Shown piece by piece: positions 8,602 through 17,375 of a stretch of 64,000 nucleotides of DNA. The position numbers and the translations under genes were made by a program. The stretch comes from JACCZX01 sp963729165 (lineage in GTDB: Bacteria > Pseudomonadota > Gammaproteobacteria > Burkholderiales > Burkholderiaceae_F): positions 124,001-188,000 of the forward strand of contig CAVSMM010000013.1 of NCBI GenBank assembly GCA_963729165.1. Reading direction: 5' to 3'. Within the stretch, counting starts at the first letter, position 1, and every line of letters starts with the position of its first letter. The notes below the pieces were generated by a model. It had not been told where the DNA came from. It saw only the letters and a program-made list of their open reading frames with translations, and made no database searches.

Positions 8602-10037
8602 ACGCACCTAAAGGTCCAGTCAGAACTGAGTCACTACGGATAGCCGGCGAGAAGGTTGCAGGCGATCGCCATTTTGAGGTTCGATACCCGTATACCGGCG
8701 AGGTGGTCGCGGTCGTTCCGAAAGCTTCGGTGAACGATGTACGCCGTGCGATCGACATTGCCGCGAAATTTCGCAGCTCGCTAACGCGGCACGATCGCTA
8801 CCGCATCCTGATGAAGGCGGGCGAAATCATTGCTAAACGGCGCGACGAAATTGCGCGGGTGATCACGCTCGAATCCGGCTTGTGTTTGAAAGACACGCTG
8901 TATGAAGTGGGCCGTGCCAGTGACGTGCTGCTTTTTTCCGCGAATCAGGCGCTGGTCGACGACGGACAAGTGTTCTCGTGCGACATCACGCCGCATGGCC
9001 GCAAGCGCAAGGTCTACACGATGCGCGAGCCGCTGCTCGGTGTCATCACGGCGATCACGCCATTCAACCATCCGCTCAATCAGGTGATCCACAAGGTCGC
9101 GCCTGCGATTGCCACCAACAATCGAGTTGTGTTGAAGCCCAGCGAGAAGACACCTCTTGCAGCGTACGTGCTTGCCGACATTCTGTACGAAGCAGGTTTG
9201 CCGCCGCCGATGTTGTCGGTGATCACCGGTGACCCGCGCGAGATTGCCGATGAGCTGTTGACCAGCCCGCAGGTTGATCTGGTCACTTTCACCGGTGGCG
9301 TCGCTGTCGGCAAAGCCATAGCTGCCAAGGCTGTCTACAAACGTCAGGTGCTGGAGCTCGGCGGCAATGACCCGATCATCGTGATGGAAGACGCCGATCT
9401 TGACGAAGCGGCAACGCTTGCCGCCAGCGGCTCGTATAAGAACTCAGGACAGCGATGCACCGCGGTCAAGCGGATGCTGGTGCAATCCAAAGTTGCGGAT
9501 CGATTCGTCGAGCTGTTGCTGCAAAAGACAAAGGCGTTGAAGGTCGGTGACCCGCTCGATCCGTCGACCGACATGGGAACAGTGATCGACGAAGCGGCGG
9601 CCAAGCAGTTCGAGCAAAGAGTCAACGAAGCTGTCGGCCAGGGCGCAAGGCTTCTGGCAGGTAACCAGCGCATTGGCGCGCTCTACCCGCCGACGGTGGT
9701 GGACTACGTGACGCCTGACATGACGCTGGTCAAGCAGGAAACGTTCGGGCCTGTGTCGCCGGTGACGCGCTTCGAAACGATTGACGAGGCGATCGCGATC
9801 AGCAACTCGACCCCCTATGGGCTGTCCTCTGCGGTCTGCACCAATCGCCTTGACTACATCACACGCTTCGTCTCGGAGCTGCAGGTCGGGACGGTGAACG
9901 TACGCGAAGTCCCGGGATACCGGCTGGAACTGACTCCTTTCGGAGGAATCAAGGATTCGGGTTTGGGATACAAAGAAGGCGTGCTTGAAGCGATGAAAAG
10001 CTTCACCAATACGAAGACCTATTCCCTGCCCTGGTAG
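8598..10037 (+). CDS. phnY: Phosphonoacetaldehyde dehydrogenase PhnY
   Basis: NAD(P)+-dependent aldehyde dehydrogenase of 479 aa that oxidises phosphonoacetaldehyde to phosphonoacetate. Catalytic residues in order: N157 (TPFNHP), K180 (VVLKPSEKTP), E253 (LELGGNDP) and nucleophile C287 (NSGQRCTAV). The C-terminal ELTPFGGIKDSGLGYKEG matches this subfamily. The start at 8598 gives ATGA overlap with phnA; the open frame continues 774 bp upstream but that part is antisense-like sequence inside phnA. With PhnW and PhnA it completes the oxidative AEP route. Confidence 0.94.
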   Translation: MNAPKGPVRTESLRIAGEKVAGDRHFEVRYPYTGEVVAVVPKASVNDVRRAIDIAAKFRSSLTRHDRYRILMKAGEIIAKRRDEIARVITLESGLCLKDTLYEVGRASDVLLFSANQALVDDGQVFSCDITPHGRKRKVYTMREPLLGVITAITPFNHPLNQVIHKVAPAIATNNRVVLKPSEKTPLAAYVLADILYEAGLPPPMLSVITGDPREIADELLTSPQVDLVTFTGGVAVGKAIAAKAVYKRQVLELGGNDPIIVMEDADLDEAATLAASGSYKNSGQRCTAVKRMLVQSKVADRFVELLLQKTKALKVGDPLDPSTDMGTVIDEAAAKQFEQRVNEAVGQGARLLAGNQRIGALYPPTVVDYVTPDMTLVKQETFGPVSPVTRFETIDEAIAISNSTPYGLSSAVCTNRLDYITRFVSELQVGTVNVREVPGYRLELTPFGGIKDSGLGYKEGVLEAMKSFTNTKTYSLPW

Positions 10038-10062
10038 CGAGGCAAGCGAAACGCAAACTTTA

Positions 10063-11742
10063 TTGAATCTGTTGGCCGCAATTGCGCTGCTCGTGTGGGG
10101 CACGCACATCGTCCGCACCGGTGTATTGCGCGTCTACGGCGCGAGCTTGCGACAGGTCTTGCGGCATAGCGTCGGCAACCGGGGCACCAGCTTTGCCGCT
10201 GGCGTCGGGGTCACCGGGCTTCTGCAGAGCTCGACGGCGACCGCACTGCTCGCGTCTTCGTTCGTCTCGCAGGGAATGATCACGACCTCGGCGGCGCTCG
10301 CGGTGATGCTCGGCGCCGATGTAGGCACTGCGCTGATGGTTCAATTTTTCTCGCTGAATTTGGCGTGGCTGGCGCCGTTGCTGATCGTCGCCGGCGTCGT
10401 CGTTTACCTGTCGAAGAAAAACGAGCGCGCCGGCCAGATCGGCAAGATTGTGCTCGGGCTCGGCGTGATGATTCTCGCGTTGCAGATGGTCGCGGCCGCC
10501 ACGGCTCCATTGACGCAAGCCTCAGGTGTGCGCGTGCTGTTCGCACAGCTTTCGGGCGACCTGCTGCTGGACGTGCTGATCGGCGCAATGCTGGTCGTCA
10601 TTTCCTATTCGAGCCTCGCCGTTGTGCTGCTGGTCGCAACGCTGGCGGCCACACACGTCGTACCGGTCGAAGTCGCGCTGCCGATCGTGCTCGGCGCAAA
10701 TCTCGGAAGCGGACTGCTTGCGCTGTTGACGACCTGGAAGGCCGACGCGGTCGCGCGCCGCGTGCCGCTCGGAAATTTTCTCTTCAAGGCCGCCGGCGTC
10801 GCATGCGCCGTGCTGGCATTGCCACTGGTCACACCGTACCTGCTGCAACTGCAAGACGATCCGCAGCAACTCGTCGTGCAGTTTCATCTGCTGTTCAACA
10901 TCGTGCTCGCGATCGCCTTCATTCAATCTACCGAACGCTTTGCGTCGATTGCAGAACGCTGGTTACCGGCGCAGAAGGCGCCCGATACGGTGGGTCAGCC
11001 GAAATACCTCGACCCCGTCGCACTCGACACGCCCGCGCTGGCACTCGGAAACGCGGCACGCGAGGCGATTCGTCTTGCCGACACCGTGCACGAGATGCTG
11101 ATCGGGCTGATGACGGTGCTGAAGACCAACGACCTGTCGCTGGTGGAGGCACTACGACGCAAGGACGATGAAATCGATCGTCTGTATTCGGCGATCAAGC
11201 GCTATCTGGCGCAGGTTAGCCGTGAGGCGCTCGAGGCAAACGAGGCCCGGCGCTGGACCGAGATTATTCAGTTCACGATCAACCTCGAGCACATCGGCGA
11301 CATCATCGAGCGCCTTCTGCTCGACATTGCACAGCGAAAGATCCAGCACAAGCTTTCGTTCTCCGTCGCAGGTATGAACGAGATCAGCGATCTGCACGGA
11401 CGTCTTGCCGCGAATCTGCAATTGGCTGTCGCGGTGTTCTTAAACGGCGATTTGAAATCAGCGCAGCGGCTGATCGCTGAGAAGGTGGCGTTCCGCGAGC
11501 TCGAGTTGCGTTACGCGGATCACCATCTGCGCCGCCTGTTCGAAAACACACAACAGTCGGTCGAAACGAGCTCGCTGCACTTGGATCTGTTGTCCGACTT
11601 CAAGCGCATCAACTCTCTGATCTGCTCGGTTTCCTACCCGATCCTGGAATCCGCTGGCGTGCTGGCGAAGACCCGCGTCATCGTCGAGCAGCAACCGAGC
11701 TTGTTCAACACCAAGGGGCCTGCGGCAAACGAGGTGCCATAG
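10063..11742 (+). CDS. Na+/phosphate cotransporter with PhoU-like C-terminal domain
   Basis: Inner-membrane protein of 559 aa. Two copies of the Na/Pi-cotransporter QSSTA-type repeat are seen (GLLQSSTATALLASSF, then the diverged SYSSLAVVLLVATLAA), with about eight membrane segments to residue 310. A cytoplasmic helical PhoU-like domain follows (EAIRLADTVHEMLIGLMTVL and the later HIGDIIERLLLDIA). No ATG lies before the first membrane helix; TTG at 10063 is the best start, 25 bp after phnY. Its place next to PhnA, which releases phosphate, suggests that it exports or balances excess phosphate from phosphonate breakdown. That role is inferred. Confidence 0.85.
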   Translation: MNLLAAIALLVWGTHIVRTGVLRVYGASLRQVLRHSVGNRGTSFAAGVGVTGLLQSSTATALLASSFVSQGMITTSAALAVMLGADVGTALMVQFFSLNLAWLAPLLIVAGVVVYLSKKNERAGQIGKIVLGLGVMILALQMVAAATAPLTQASGVRVLFAQLSGDLLLDVLIGAMLVVISYSSLAVVLLVATLAATHVVPVEVALPIVLGANLGSGLLALLTTWKADAVARRVPLGNFLFKAAGVACAVLALPLVTPYLLQLQDDPQQLVVQFHLLFNIVLAIAFIQSTERFASIAERWLPAQKAPDTVGQPKYLDPVALDTPALALGNAAREAIRLADTVHEMLIGLMTVLKTNDLSLVEALRRKDDEIDRLYSAIKRYLAQVSREALEANEARRWTEIIQFTINLEHIGDIIERLLLDIAQRKIQHKLSFSVAGMNEISDLHGRLAANLQLAVAVFLNGDLKSAQRLIAEKVAFRELELRYADHHLRRLFENTQQSVETSSLHLDLLSDFKRINSLICSVSYPILESAGVLAKTRVIVEQQPSLFNTKGPAANEVP

Positions 11743-11745
11743 CGT

Positions 11746-12327
11746 ATGGCTCTCAATCTGGACGATATCGAGCCGCTGTTCGCGGCCAAGGGCGACCGCA
11801 TGTATGCGGGCGAACCCGTCACACAGCTGCAGCACGCGTTGCAATCGGCACAGCTGGCCGAGCGAAGCGGCGCGGATGCGGCGCTGATCGTCGCCGCATT
11901 GCTGCACGACCTCGGCCACATGGTCAACGATCAAGGCGAGACGCCGACGTTGCGAGGTATCGACGATCGGCACGAGTACGTCGCGCTGCCGCTCTTGCGC
12001 ACGTTGTTCGACGATGCGGTGCTGCAGCCGATCCGGTTGCACGTGGACGCCAAGCGATACCTGTGCGCCCGTGGTCACGCCGCAAATGACGGTTCGATCA
12101 ACGGCGCTCAATACTGGGCGAATCTGTCGGCCGACTCGAAGCGCAGTCTCGAGCTTCAAGGCGGGATTTTTACCGACTCCGAGGCGCATCGTTTCATTTC
12201 GCAACCTCATGCCGAAGGCGCCGTCTGCGTGCGCCTGTGGGACGACGCGGCGAAGATTGAAAGCGCGAACACCCCTCCGCTTAGTCACTATCTGGCGATC
12301 GCCAAAACGATAGCGCTGCAGCGATAA
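11746..12327 (+). CDS. PhnZ-like HD-domain oxygenase associated with phosphonate operons
   Basis: 193-aa HD-superfamily protein. Likely di-iron ligands are H30, H54-D55 (ALLHDLGHMV), H76 (DDRHEY), H99 (IRLHVDAKRY) and an Asp of LWDDAAK. Y20 and E23 in YAGEPVTQLQHALQSA form the Y-x2-E loop typical of PhnZ, the mixed-valence di-iron enzyme that oxidatively cleaves 1-hydroxy-2-aminoethylphosphonate to glycine and phosphate. It follows the transporter gene by 3 bp and so is cotranscribed with phnA-phnY. PhnZ normally works with the Fe(II)/2-oxoglutarate dioxygenase PhnY*, which is absent from this window. The substrate may therefore be imported hydroxy-AEP or another hydroxyphosphonate. Confidence 0.82.
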   Translation: MALNLDDIEPLFAAKGDRMYAGEPVTQLQHALQSAQLAERSGADAALIVAALLHDLGHMVNDQGETPTLRGIDDRHEYVALPLLRTLFDDAVLQPIRLHVDAKRYLCARGHAANDGSINGAQYWANLSADSKRSLELQGGIFTDSEAHRFISQPHAEGAVCVRLWDDAAKIESANTPPLSHYLAIAKTIALQR

Positions 12328-12370
12328 ACTGCGCATCTCGCGCTGCGTGGCGCGCGTCTAGGAATTTTCG

Positions 12371-13957
12371 ATGACGATCAGCCGGATCTTTGCGATTGCA
12401 TGCGCGCTGCTCGCTGCGGCGTGCACAAAGCCGCAGGAGCCGGCGACAAAAATCGGCGCTGCCAAGGCGAATGCAGTCTCGATCGCCTGGGTCAATACAA
12501 AGACGACGGCTGACGTCGATTCCGCGTTCACCCGTGCCACTGCCGAGAAAAAACCGGTCTTCCTGTTCTGGACTGCGGCATGGTGCCCGCCATGCAATCA
12601 TGTGAAATCGACGATCTTCACGCGCGATGAGTTCGTCGCGAAGTCGCGCGCGTTCGTTCCGGTCTACGTCGATGGGGACACGCCGAGCGGACAGGCGCTC
12701 GGGAAGCGCTTCAACGTCAGCGGCTATCCGACGATGGTGCTGTTAACGGCCGACGGCAATGAAGTCACGCGCCTCGAAGGCTCGGTCGAGCCCGCGAAGT
12801 ACATGCAACTGCTCGACTACGGACTATCGGGCGGCGCCTCGGCGCGCCAGCTACTGGCGTCGGCGCTTAGCGGTAAGCCGATTTCCACCGAGGATTGGCG
12901 GCTGCTTGCGTACTACTCGTGGGGCACCGACGAAGAGCAACTCGTTGCCGAAAAGGACGTACCGGCGACATTGTTGAAGCTCGCTCGAAGCTGCCCGCCG
13001 GCTCAGCGCGAGGCTTCTTCGCGACTGGTGCTGCAGGCTCTAGGCGCAGTGGCAGCCGCGAAGGATGACGCGAAGCCGAAGATCGACAACGCCGATGCAA
13101 TTGCCAGTGTCAAAAGCGTGCTGGCGCGCCCCGAACTCGTGCGCGAACACTATGACCTGCTTGCCTTCAGCGGCGACGATATCGTCGGCGCGATCACCGC
13201 TCCGAAATCCGCCGAGCGCATCGAGTTGATCAAGACATGGAGCGCAGCGCTCGATGGTCTGGCAGAGGATCCGACGCTAAGCCAGGCAGGCCGCGTATGG
13301 GCCATAAGCGGCAAGGTCGCGCTCGCACGGCTCGATAACAAGGACGGTGCATTGCCCGAGCCTTTGATTGCCGAGGTGCGGGCGCAGGCCGAGCGCGCCG
13401 ATCGCGAAACCACCGATGTCAACGAGCGGCAATCGGTCATCTACAGCGCCGGCTCGATGCTCGCGCGCGCGGGCTTGCTCGACGAGTCCGATGCGTTGAT
13501 GACTCGCGAGCTGAAGCGATCGCACTCACCGTACTACTACATGCTGGCGCTTGCGTCGAACGCGAAGAAACGCAATACGCCGGCCGGCAATGCCGCCGCG
13601 ATCGATTGGGCGCGGCAGGGTTACGAAACTTCGATCGGTCCCGCGACACGGCTCGAATGGGGCGCGTCGTATGTGCGCTATCTGGTTGATCTCGCCCCTG
13701 ACGACGCGTCGCAGATCGAAAAGGCAGCATCGAGCGTGATCGGCGAGTTGCGCAACGAGCCGGGCGCGTTTTCGGGACGCAGCAAGCGCACGCTCGAGCG
13801 GATGAGCGGGCGGCTCGCCACATGGAACAAGAACGGTAGTCACGATGCAGAGCTCGCACGCCTGAATGCAAAGGTCGCGCCGGTGTGTGCATCCGCGTCG
13901 GCCGACAGCGCCGATCGCGCCGCCTGCGAAAATCTCTTCAAGCCCAGGCGCGCGTGA
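12371..13957 (+). CDS. Thioredoxin-fold lipoprotein with long helical C-terminal region
   Basis: 528 aa. A lipoprotein signal with lipobox LAAAC (C18) precedes a thioredoxin domain of about residues 35-155: TAAWCPPCNHVKS gives the C71-x2-C74 pair, and the cis-proline loop is in NVSGYPTMVLL. The remaining 370 residues are helical, alanine-rich and not recognised; TPR-like packing is possible. The envelope location and CPPC motif suggest a thiol-disulphide role. Its stop overlaps the next gene (GTGA). The link to the phosphonate island upstream is position only; a 43-bp gap separates them. Confidence 0.8.
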   Translation: MTISRIFAIACALLAAACTKPQEPATKIGAAKANAVSIAWVNTKTTADVDSAFTRATAEKKPVFLFWTAAWCPPCNHVKSTIFTRDEFVAKSRAFVPVYVDGDTPSGQALGKRFNVSGYPTMVLLTADGNEVTRLEGSVEPAKYMQLLDYGLSGGASARQLLASALSGKPISTEDWRLLAYYSWGTDEEQLVAEKDVPATLLKLARSCPPAQREASSRLVLQALGAVAAAKDDAKPKIDNADAIASVKSVLARPELVREHYDLLAFSGDDIVGAITAPKSAERIELIKTWSAALDGLAEDPTLSQAGRVWAISGKVALARLDNKDGALPEPLIAEVRAQAERADRETTDVNERQSVIYSAGSMLARAGLLDESDALMTRELKRSHSPYYYMLALASNAKKRNTPAGNAAAIDWARQGYETSIGPATRLEWGASYVRYLVDLAPDDASQIEKAASSVIGELRNEPGAFSGRSKRTLERMSGRLATWNKNGSHDAELARLNAKVAPVCASASADSADRAACENLFKPRRA

Positions 13958-14790
13958 TCAAAAATCACAGCGAACGCCATAGCGCTTCGCTGTCGGCGGC
14001 AGAAGAGCATGAGTTCGTGCCGTTCATGCATGAGCTGATTGCAGTCGCGTTCGCAACGATTCGTCCGCTGTTTCTGAGCGGCGCGACGGTTTCAACGAAA
14101 AGCGATGCCAGCCCGGTGACACTTGCTGACCGCAACGCTGAAGCTGCGATGCGTCGCTTGATCGAGCGGCGCTATCCAGCGCACGCAGTCATCGGCGAAG
14201 AGCACGGCACCAAGGAGGGACGGGACTATCGCTGGGTCCTCGATCCCATCGACGGCACACGCGCGTTCATTTCGAATTGTTTTCTGTTCGGTACGTTGAT
14301 CGCGTTGGAGCGCTGGGAGCGTGGCGGTTATCGGCCGGTACTCGGAACAATAGGACACCCTGCGGCAAGCGTCGCGCTGATCGGACATCAGCGGGCCACG
14401 GTCCTCTATGCAGGCGACGGCTCGTCACGCCGCGTTCGGGTCCGGCAGTGCATGCACCTTGCCGATGCGACCGTGCTGGCCACATCACACTGGACGTCGG
14501 GCGAACAGTCGACCGCCAATGCAGCGCAGATCGAAGCGATCGTCAGACATGCAAAGCTCTACCGCACATGGGGCGATTGCTTCGGCTACTTCGCGGTTGC
14601 CACGGGTGCGGCCGACTTGATGCTCGATCCGCGGCTTAGCTACTGGGACGTGGCGGCCATCGTCCCGGTGATCGAAGGGGCGGGAGGTGTCGCTACGTCG
14701 TGGAGCGGCGGCGATCCGCTGGCAGAGCCCTCATTGATCGTGAGCGCCGGAACGCTGCATCCGATCGTGCGGTCGCTGCTTGACGGTTGA
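13954..14790 (+). CDS. Inositol-monophosphatase-family phosphatase (histidinol-phosphatase-like)
   Basis: 278 aa from GTG at 13954, overlapping the previous stop by 4 bp. Mg-binding motifs of the IMPase superfamily are present: GEEHG (about residue 70) and WVLDPIDGTRAFIS, then YWDVAAIVPVIEGAGG near the C-terminus, supplying the third metal aspartate. The TRAFI form of the DPIDGT motif is common in HisN-type histidinol phosphatases. No his genes are nearby, so substrate assignment stays open; other small phosphomonoesters are possible. The residues after TRAFIS (NCFLFGT) are unusual but not frame-broken. Confidence 0.8.
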   Translation: MIKNHSERHSASLSAAEEHEFVPFMHELIAVAFATIRPLFLSGATVSTKSDASPVTLADRNAEAAMRRLIERRYPAHAVIGEEHGTKEGRDYRWVLDPIDGTRAFISNCFLFGTLIALERWERGGYRPVLGTIGHPAASVALIGHQRATVLYAGDGSSRRVRVRQCMHLADATVLATSHWTSGEQSTANAAQIEAIVRHAKLYRTWGDCFGYFAVATGAADLMLDPRLSYWDVAAIVPVIEGAGGVATSWSGGDPLAEPSLIVSAGTLHPIVRSLLDG

Positions 14791-14801
14791 CGCTGAGCGC
14801 G

Positions 14802-15998
14802 TCAATAAGCAAGGTCTTTGACTGGCACCGGTTTGCCGCGCCAAAGATCGGCCGATTGCAGAAGCAGCTCGGCCATTGAATGCCGCCGCTGGAACGTTTC
14901 GCGCTGCCAGCGCGCATCGTTGCCGCTGGTGCGCACCCACCGCTCGATCTCATCAAGGGCATACGTGGACTCGAGCTCACGCGCAAACGGACGGCACATT
15001 TCCAAAGTGCTGAGCACTTCTTCGTGTAATGGACGGATGGCACCGTTAGCGGCGTTGATCACCTGCCCTTCGAGGCCAAAGCGGCACGCCTGAAAACGGT
15101 TGTAGTTATAGGTCAGGTAAATTTCTTCACTCTCGGGTTCGACGGGATCCTCGAGAAGCATGCGGCAAATCGCCTGGATGTAGGCCGCAAGCACCGCAGC
15201 GCGCTCGACTGTCAGCGGTGTATCGCACACACGCACTTCGATCGTTCCGAACTCGGGCTTCGGCCGGATATCCCAGTAGAAATCTTTCATGCTCTGCACG
15301 ACGCCGAGCGCCTTGAGCTTGGCAAAAAAACGCTCGAAGGCCGGCCAGTCGGTCAGAAATGGGGCACGGCCCGACAACGGGAATGCGTACACGCTGTTCA
15401 GACGTGAGCAGTCATACGACGTGTCGACTCCCTGAAAGTAGGGGCTCGCCGCCGCAAGCGCGATGCATTGCGGGATGTATGCCGACAATCGATGCAGCAG
15501 CCATAGCGCCTGGGTTCCGTTTTCGCAGCCGATATGCACGTGCTGGCCGAAGACCGTGAACTGCTTCGCGAGGTAACCGTATAGGCCCGCGACATGCCGA
15601 AAGCGCGGCCGGTCATAAATTTGCCGGTCGTACCATCGCTGAAACGGATGCGCACCACCGCCGGCCACTTCGATGTCAAGCCGATCGGCACCCGCGACCA
15701 GCGTATCGCGCATCCCGATCAGCTCAGCCATCAGTGGCGCAAACGACCGATGCACCGACGTGCTGATCTCAAGCATGCTCTCTGTAATTTCCGGCTTCAC
15801 TTCGCCGGGAAATGGCTTTTTCGATACGAGCGCGATCAAGTCGGAGGCGCCGCGCGTCAGATCGCCGGTGCGGCGGTCGATCAACTGCAACTCGAGCTCG
15901 ACACCGACGGTCAGCAGGTTCGACGCCTGGAACTCCAGCGCGCTGCTCTCGACAAACTCTTTGCCAATCGTTTTCGTAAACGTCGCCGGGGCTGTCAT
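14802..15998 (-). CDS. Carboxylate-amine ligase, YbdK/GCS2 family
   Basis: 398 aa from ATG at 15998. GCS2-type glutamate-cysteine ligase fold: VGVELELQLIDRRTGDL near the N-terminus holds the metal/substrate glutamates, with HVHIGCENG, FGTIEVRVCDTPLT and the arginine-rich C-terminal part as expected. Members make gamma-glutamyl amides from glutamate or another carboxylate; YbdK itself has weak glutamate-cysteine ligase activity. The gene overlaps the antiporter gene upstream by ATGA. In the raw reading the two form one 822-codon frame only because of a single extra base in the antiporter gene. Confidence 0.85.
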   Translation of the reverse strand: MTAPATFTKTIGKEFVESSALEFQASNLLTVGVELELQLIDRRTGDLTRGASDLIALVSKKPFPGEVKPEITESMLEISTSVHRSFAPLMAELIGMRDTLVAGADRLDIEVAGGGAHPFQRWYDRQIYDRPRFRHVAGLYGYLAKQFTVFGQHVHIGCENGTQALWLLHRLSAYIPQCIALAAASPYFQGVDTSYDCSRLNSVYAFPLSGRAPFLTDWPAFERFFAKLKALGVVQSMKDFYWDIRPKPEFGTIEVRVCDTPLTVERAAVLAAYIQAICRMLLEDPVEPESEEIYLTYNYNRFQACRFGLEGQVINAANGAIRPLHEEVLSTLEMCRPFARELESTYALDEIERWVRTSGNDARWQRETFQRRHSMAELLLQSADLWRGKPVPVKDLAY

Positions 15999-17219
15999 CT
16001 TCCCATTCCATCGGCTCGTGCCTCGCCGCTTCTGCGCAGCGCAACCATCAGCGCCAGCGCACCGGCGACCTGAAGGATCACAACACTCAACAAGCAGCAC
16101 GGCATTGGTCTGCGCGCCGAGCCTCGGGTTGAGCTGCGAAACCTCGTACGTGAGCATCAGTGCCAGTGCCGACATGGGCAGCAGTCCGATACCCGTCCAC
16201 ATTCCCTTTCGCCACGTGATCCCGGTCGACCGCGCCATCACGCTAACCGCGCCAATCTTGCAGATCGCTCGCACCACAACCAGTGCCAACGCCGGAAGCC
16301 ACGCGGCAAAAAGAACGCTGCCGTCGACGACCGCAGCCGACAACGCGAAGAACAATGCAAGCGCCACCCCGGACGCAAGGCCAATATCGGTCCTCGCCAA
16401 CAAACGCTGCTTGTCGAACGTGCGAACGAAGGCGCCGCACGCCAGCAACGCCAACAGAGGCGACAATTTCAGCGCGACGGCGCTGGCAAATACGATCCAG
16501 ACAACTGCCAGCATCACCATGATCTGCGCGGCACGATCGCGACCGACGAAACCGACGACCAACAGAAAGACGCGTGCGCCCAGTGCAGCCACCGCCAGCG
16601 AGCCGACAATCAAATACGCCGGATGCAGCAGATAGTCGTCCAGCACACCGCGGGTCTGTACGCGCGCCCACGCCAGAAGCAGCGTCGAAAGCACGACCGC
16701 ATAGATCGAATTCAGTGCGGTCAACAACAGGGTTCGCTCGGTGACCTGACCCTGTGCTCGCAGCTCCTGCGTAACCGAAAGGACGACGGCAGGCGAAGTT
16801 GACATGCTGATTGCTGCAATCAGCGCCGCTGCCAACGGTGCAATATCGAACGCCTGCATCGCAAGATAAACGGCAATGAACGTCAGGCCGGCTTCGAGCG
16901 CGCTGGCGGCGAGCAGTGCCGGATTGCGCCGGACCCAGCCGAACGACACGCGCTGCCCGACGTCGAACAGGATGACGGCGGCAGCAAAATCCATCGAAAA
17001 TTGCATGGTGCGAATCGGCAACTGTTCGATTTTTAGGAGCTGCAGCACGTACCCGCCCGCGCCGAACAGTGCACCAGCAGCGAGATAGCCGAGAAGGCGC
17101 GGTACGCGCACCCACCGCGCCGCCACTTCGCCCGCCGCGGCGGCGAGCAATGCCAACGCCGCAATCGCCATTGCAGTGGGCCATGTCGGGGGCCACTCAG
17201 GTAAAAAGCTTAAGTCCAT
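15995..17219 (-). CDS. CPA2-type cation:proton antiporter without RCK domain (one frameshift)
   Basis: Membrane protein of about 407 aa with 11-12 hydrophobic segments, starting MDLSFLPEWPPTWPTAMAI. Features of the KefB/GerN-type antiporter fold are LLGYLAAGALFGAGG, a conserved Asp in MDFAAAVILFDVG, and SMSTSPAVVLSVTQEL. There is no TrkA/RCK domain. At about 16092-16093 one of two A's must be dropped; the frame then continues LLSVVILQVAGALALMVALR and stops at TGA overlapping the ligase ATG. Uncorrected, the frame runs into the ligase and mimics a fusion. Confidence 0.8.
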
Positions 17220-17285
17220 AGGCAGCAGGCGCTCCTCGTGTACGCGACCGCCTTGCGGTCGCACGTGCACTCGTCGCGACTAGTT

Positions 17286-17321
17286 AGAGGGCCGCCCTCC
17301 GGGCGCCGCGCGGGCGGCTCT
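17286..17321. other. GC-rich stem-loop downstream of ssb
   Basis: AGA-GCCGCCC (17286-17297, with two bulged G) pairs with GGGCGGC-TCT (17312-17321). A second perfect hairpin, GCGACCGC/GCGGTCGC, lies at 17244-17262. Both are in the 156-bp gap between the ssb stop and the antiporter start. No U-run follows on the minus strand, so factor-independent termination is not well supported; they may end the ssb transcript with Rho or protect its 3' end. Confidence 0.45.
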
Positions 17322-17375
17322 GTATGAAAGCCAGCGGATGATTGACTTCGAACGCCGCCGGATCACCGGTCAAGA

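Noticed and set aside
14802..17270. Real antiporter-ligase fusion protein
   Set aside because: One surplus base explains it; both genes then have normal ends and overlap by ATGA.
17286..17321. Factor-independent terminator of ssb
   Set aside because: Good stem but no U-run on the minus strand; kept only as a stem-loop.
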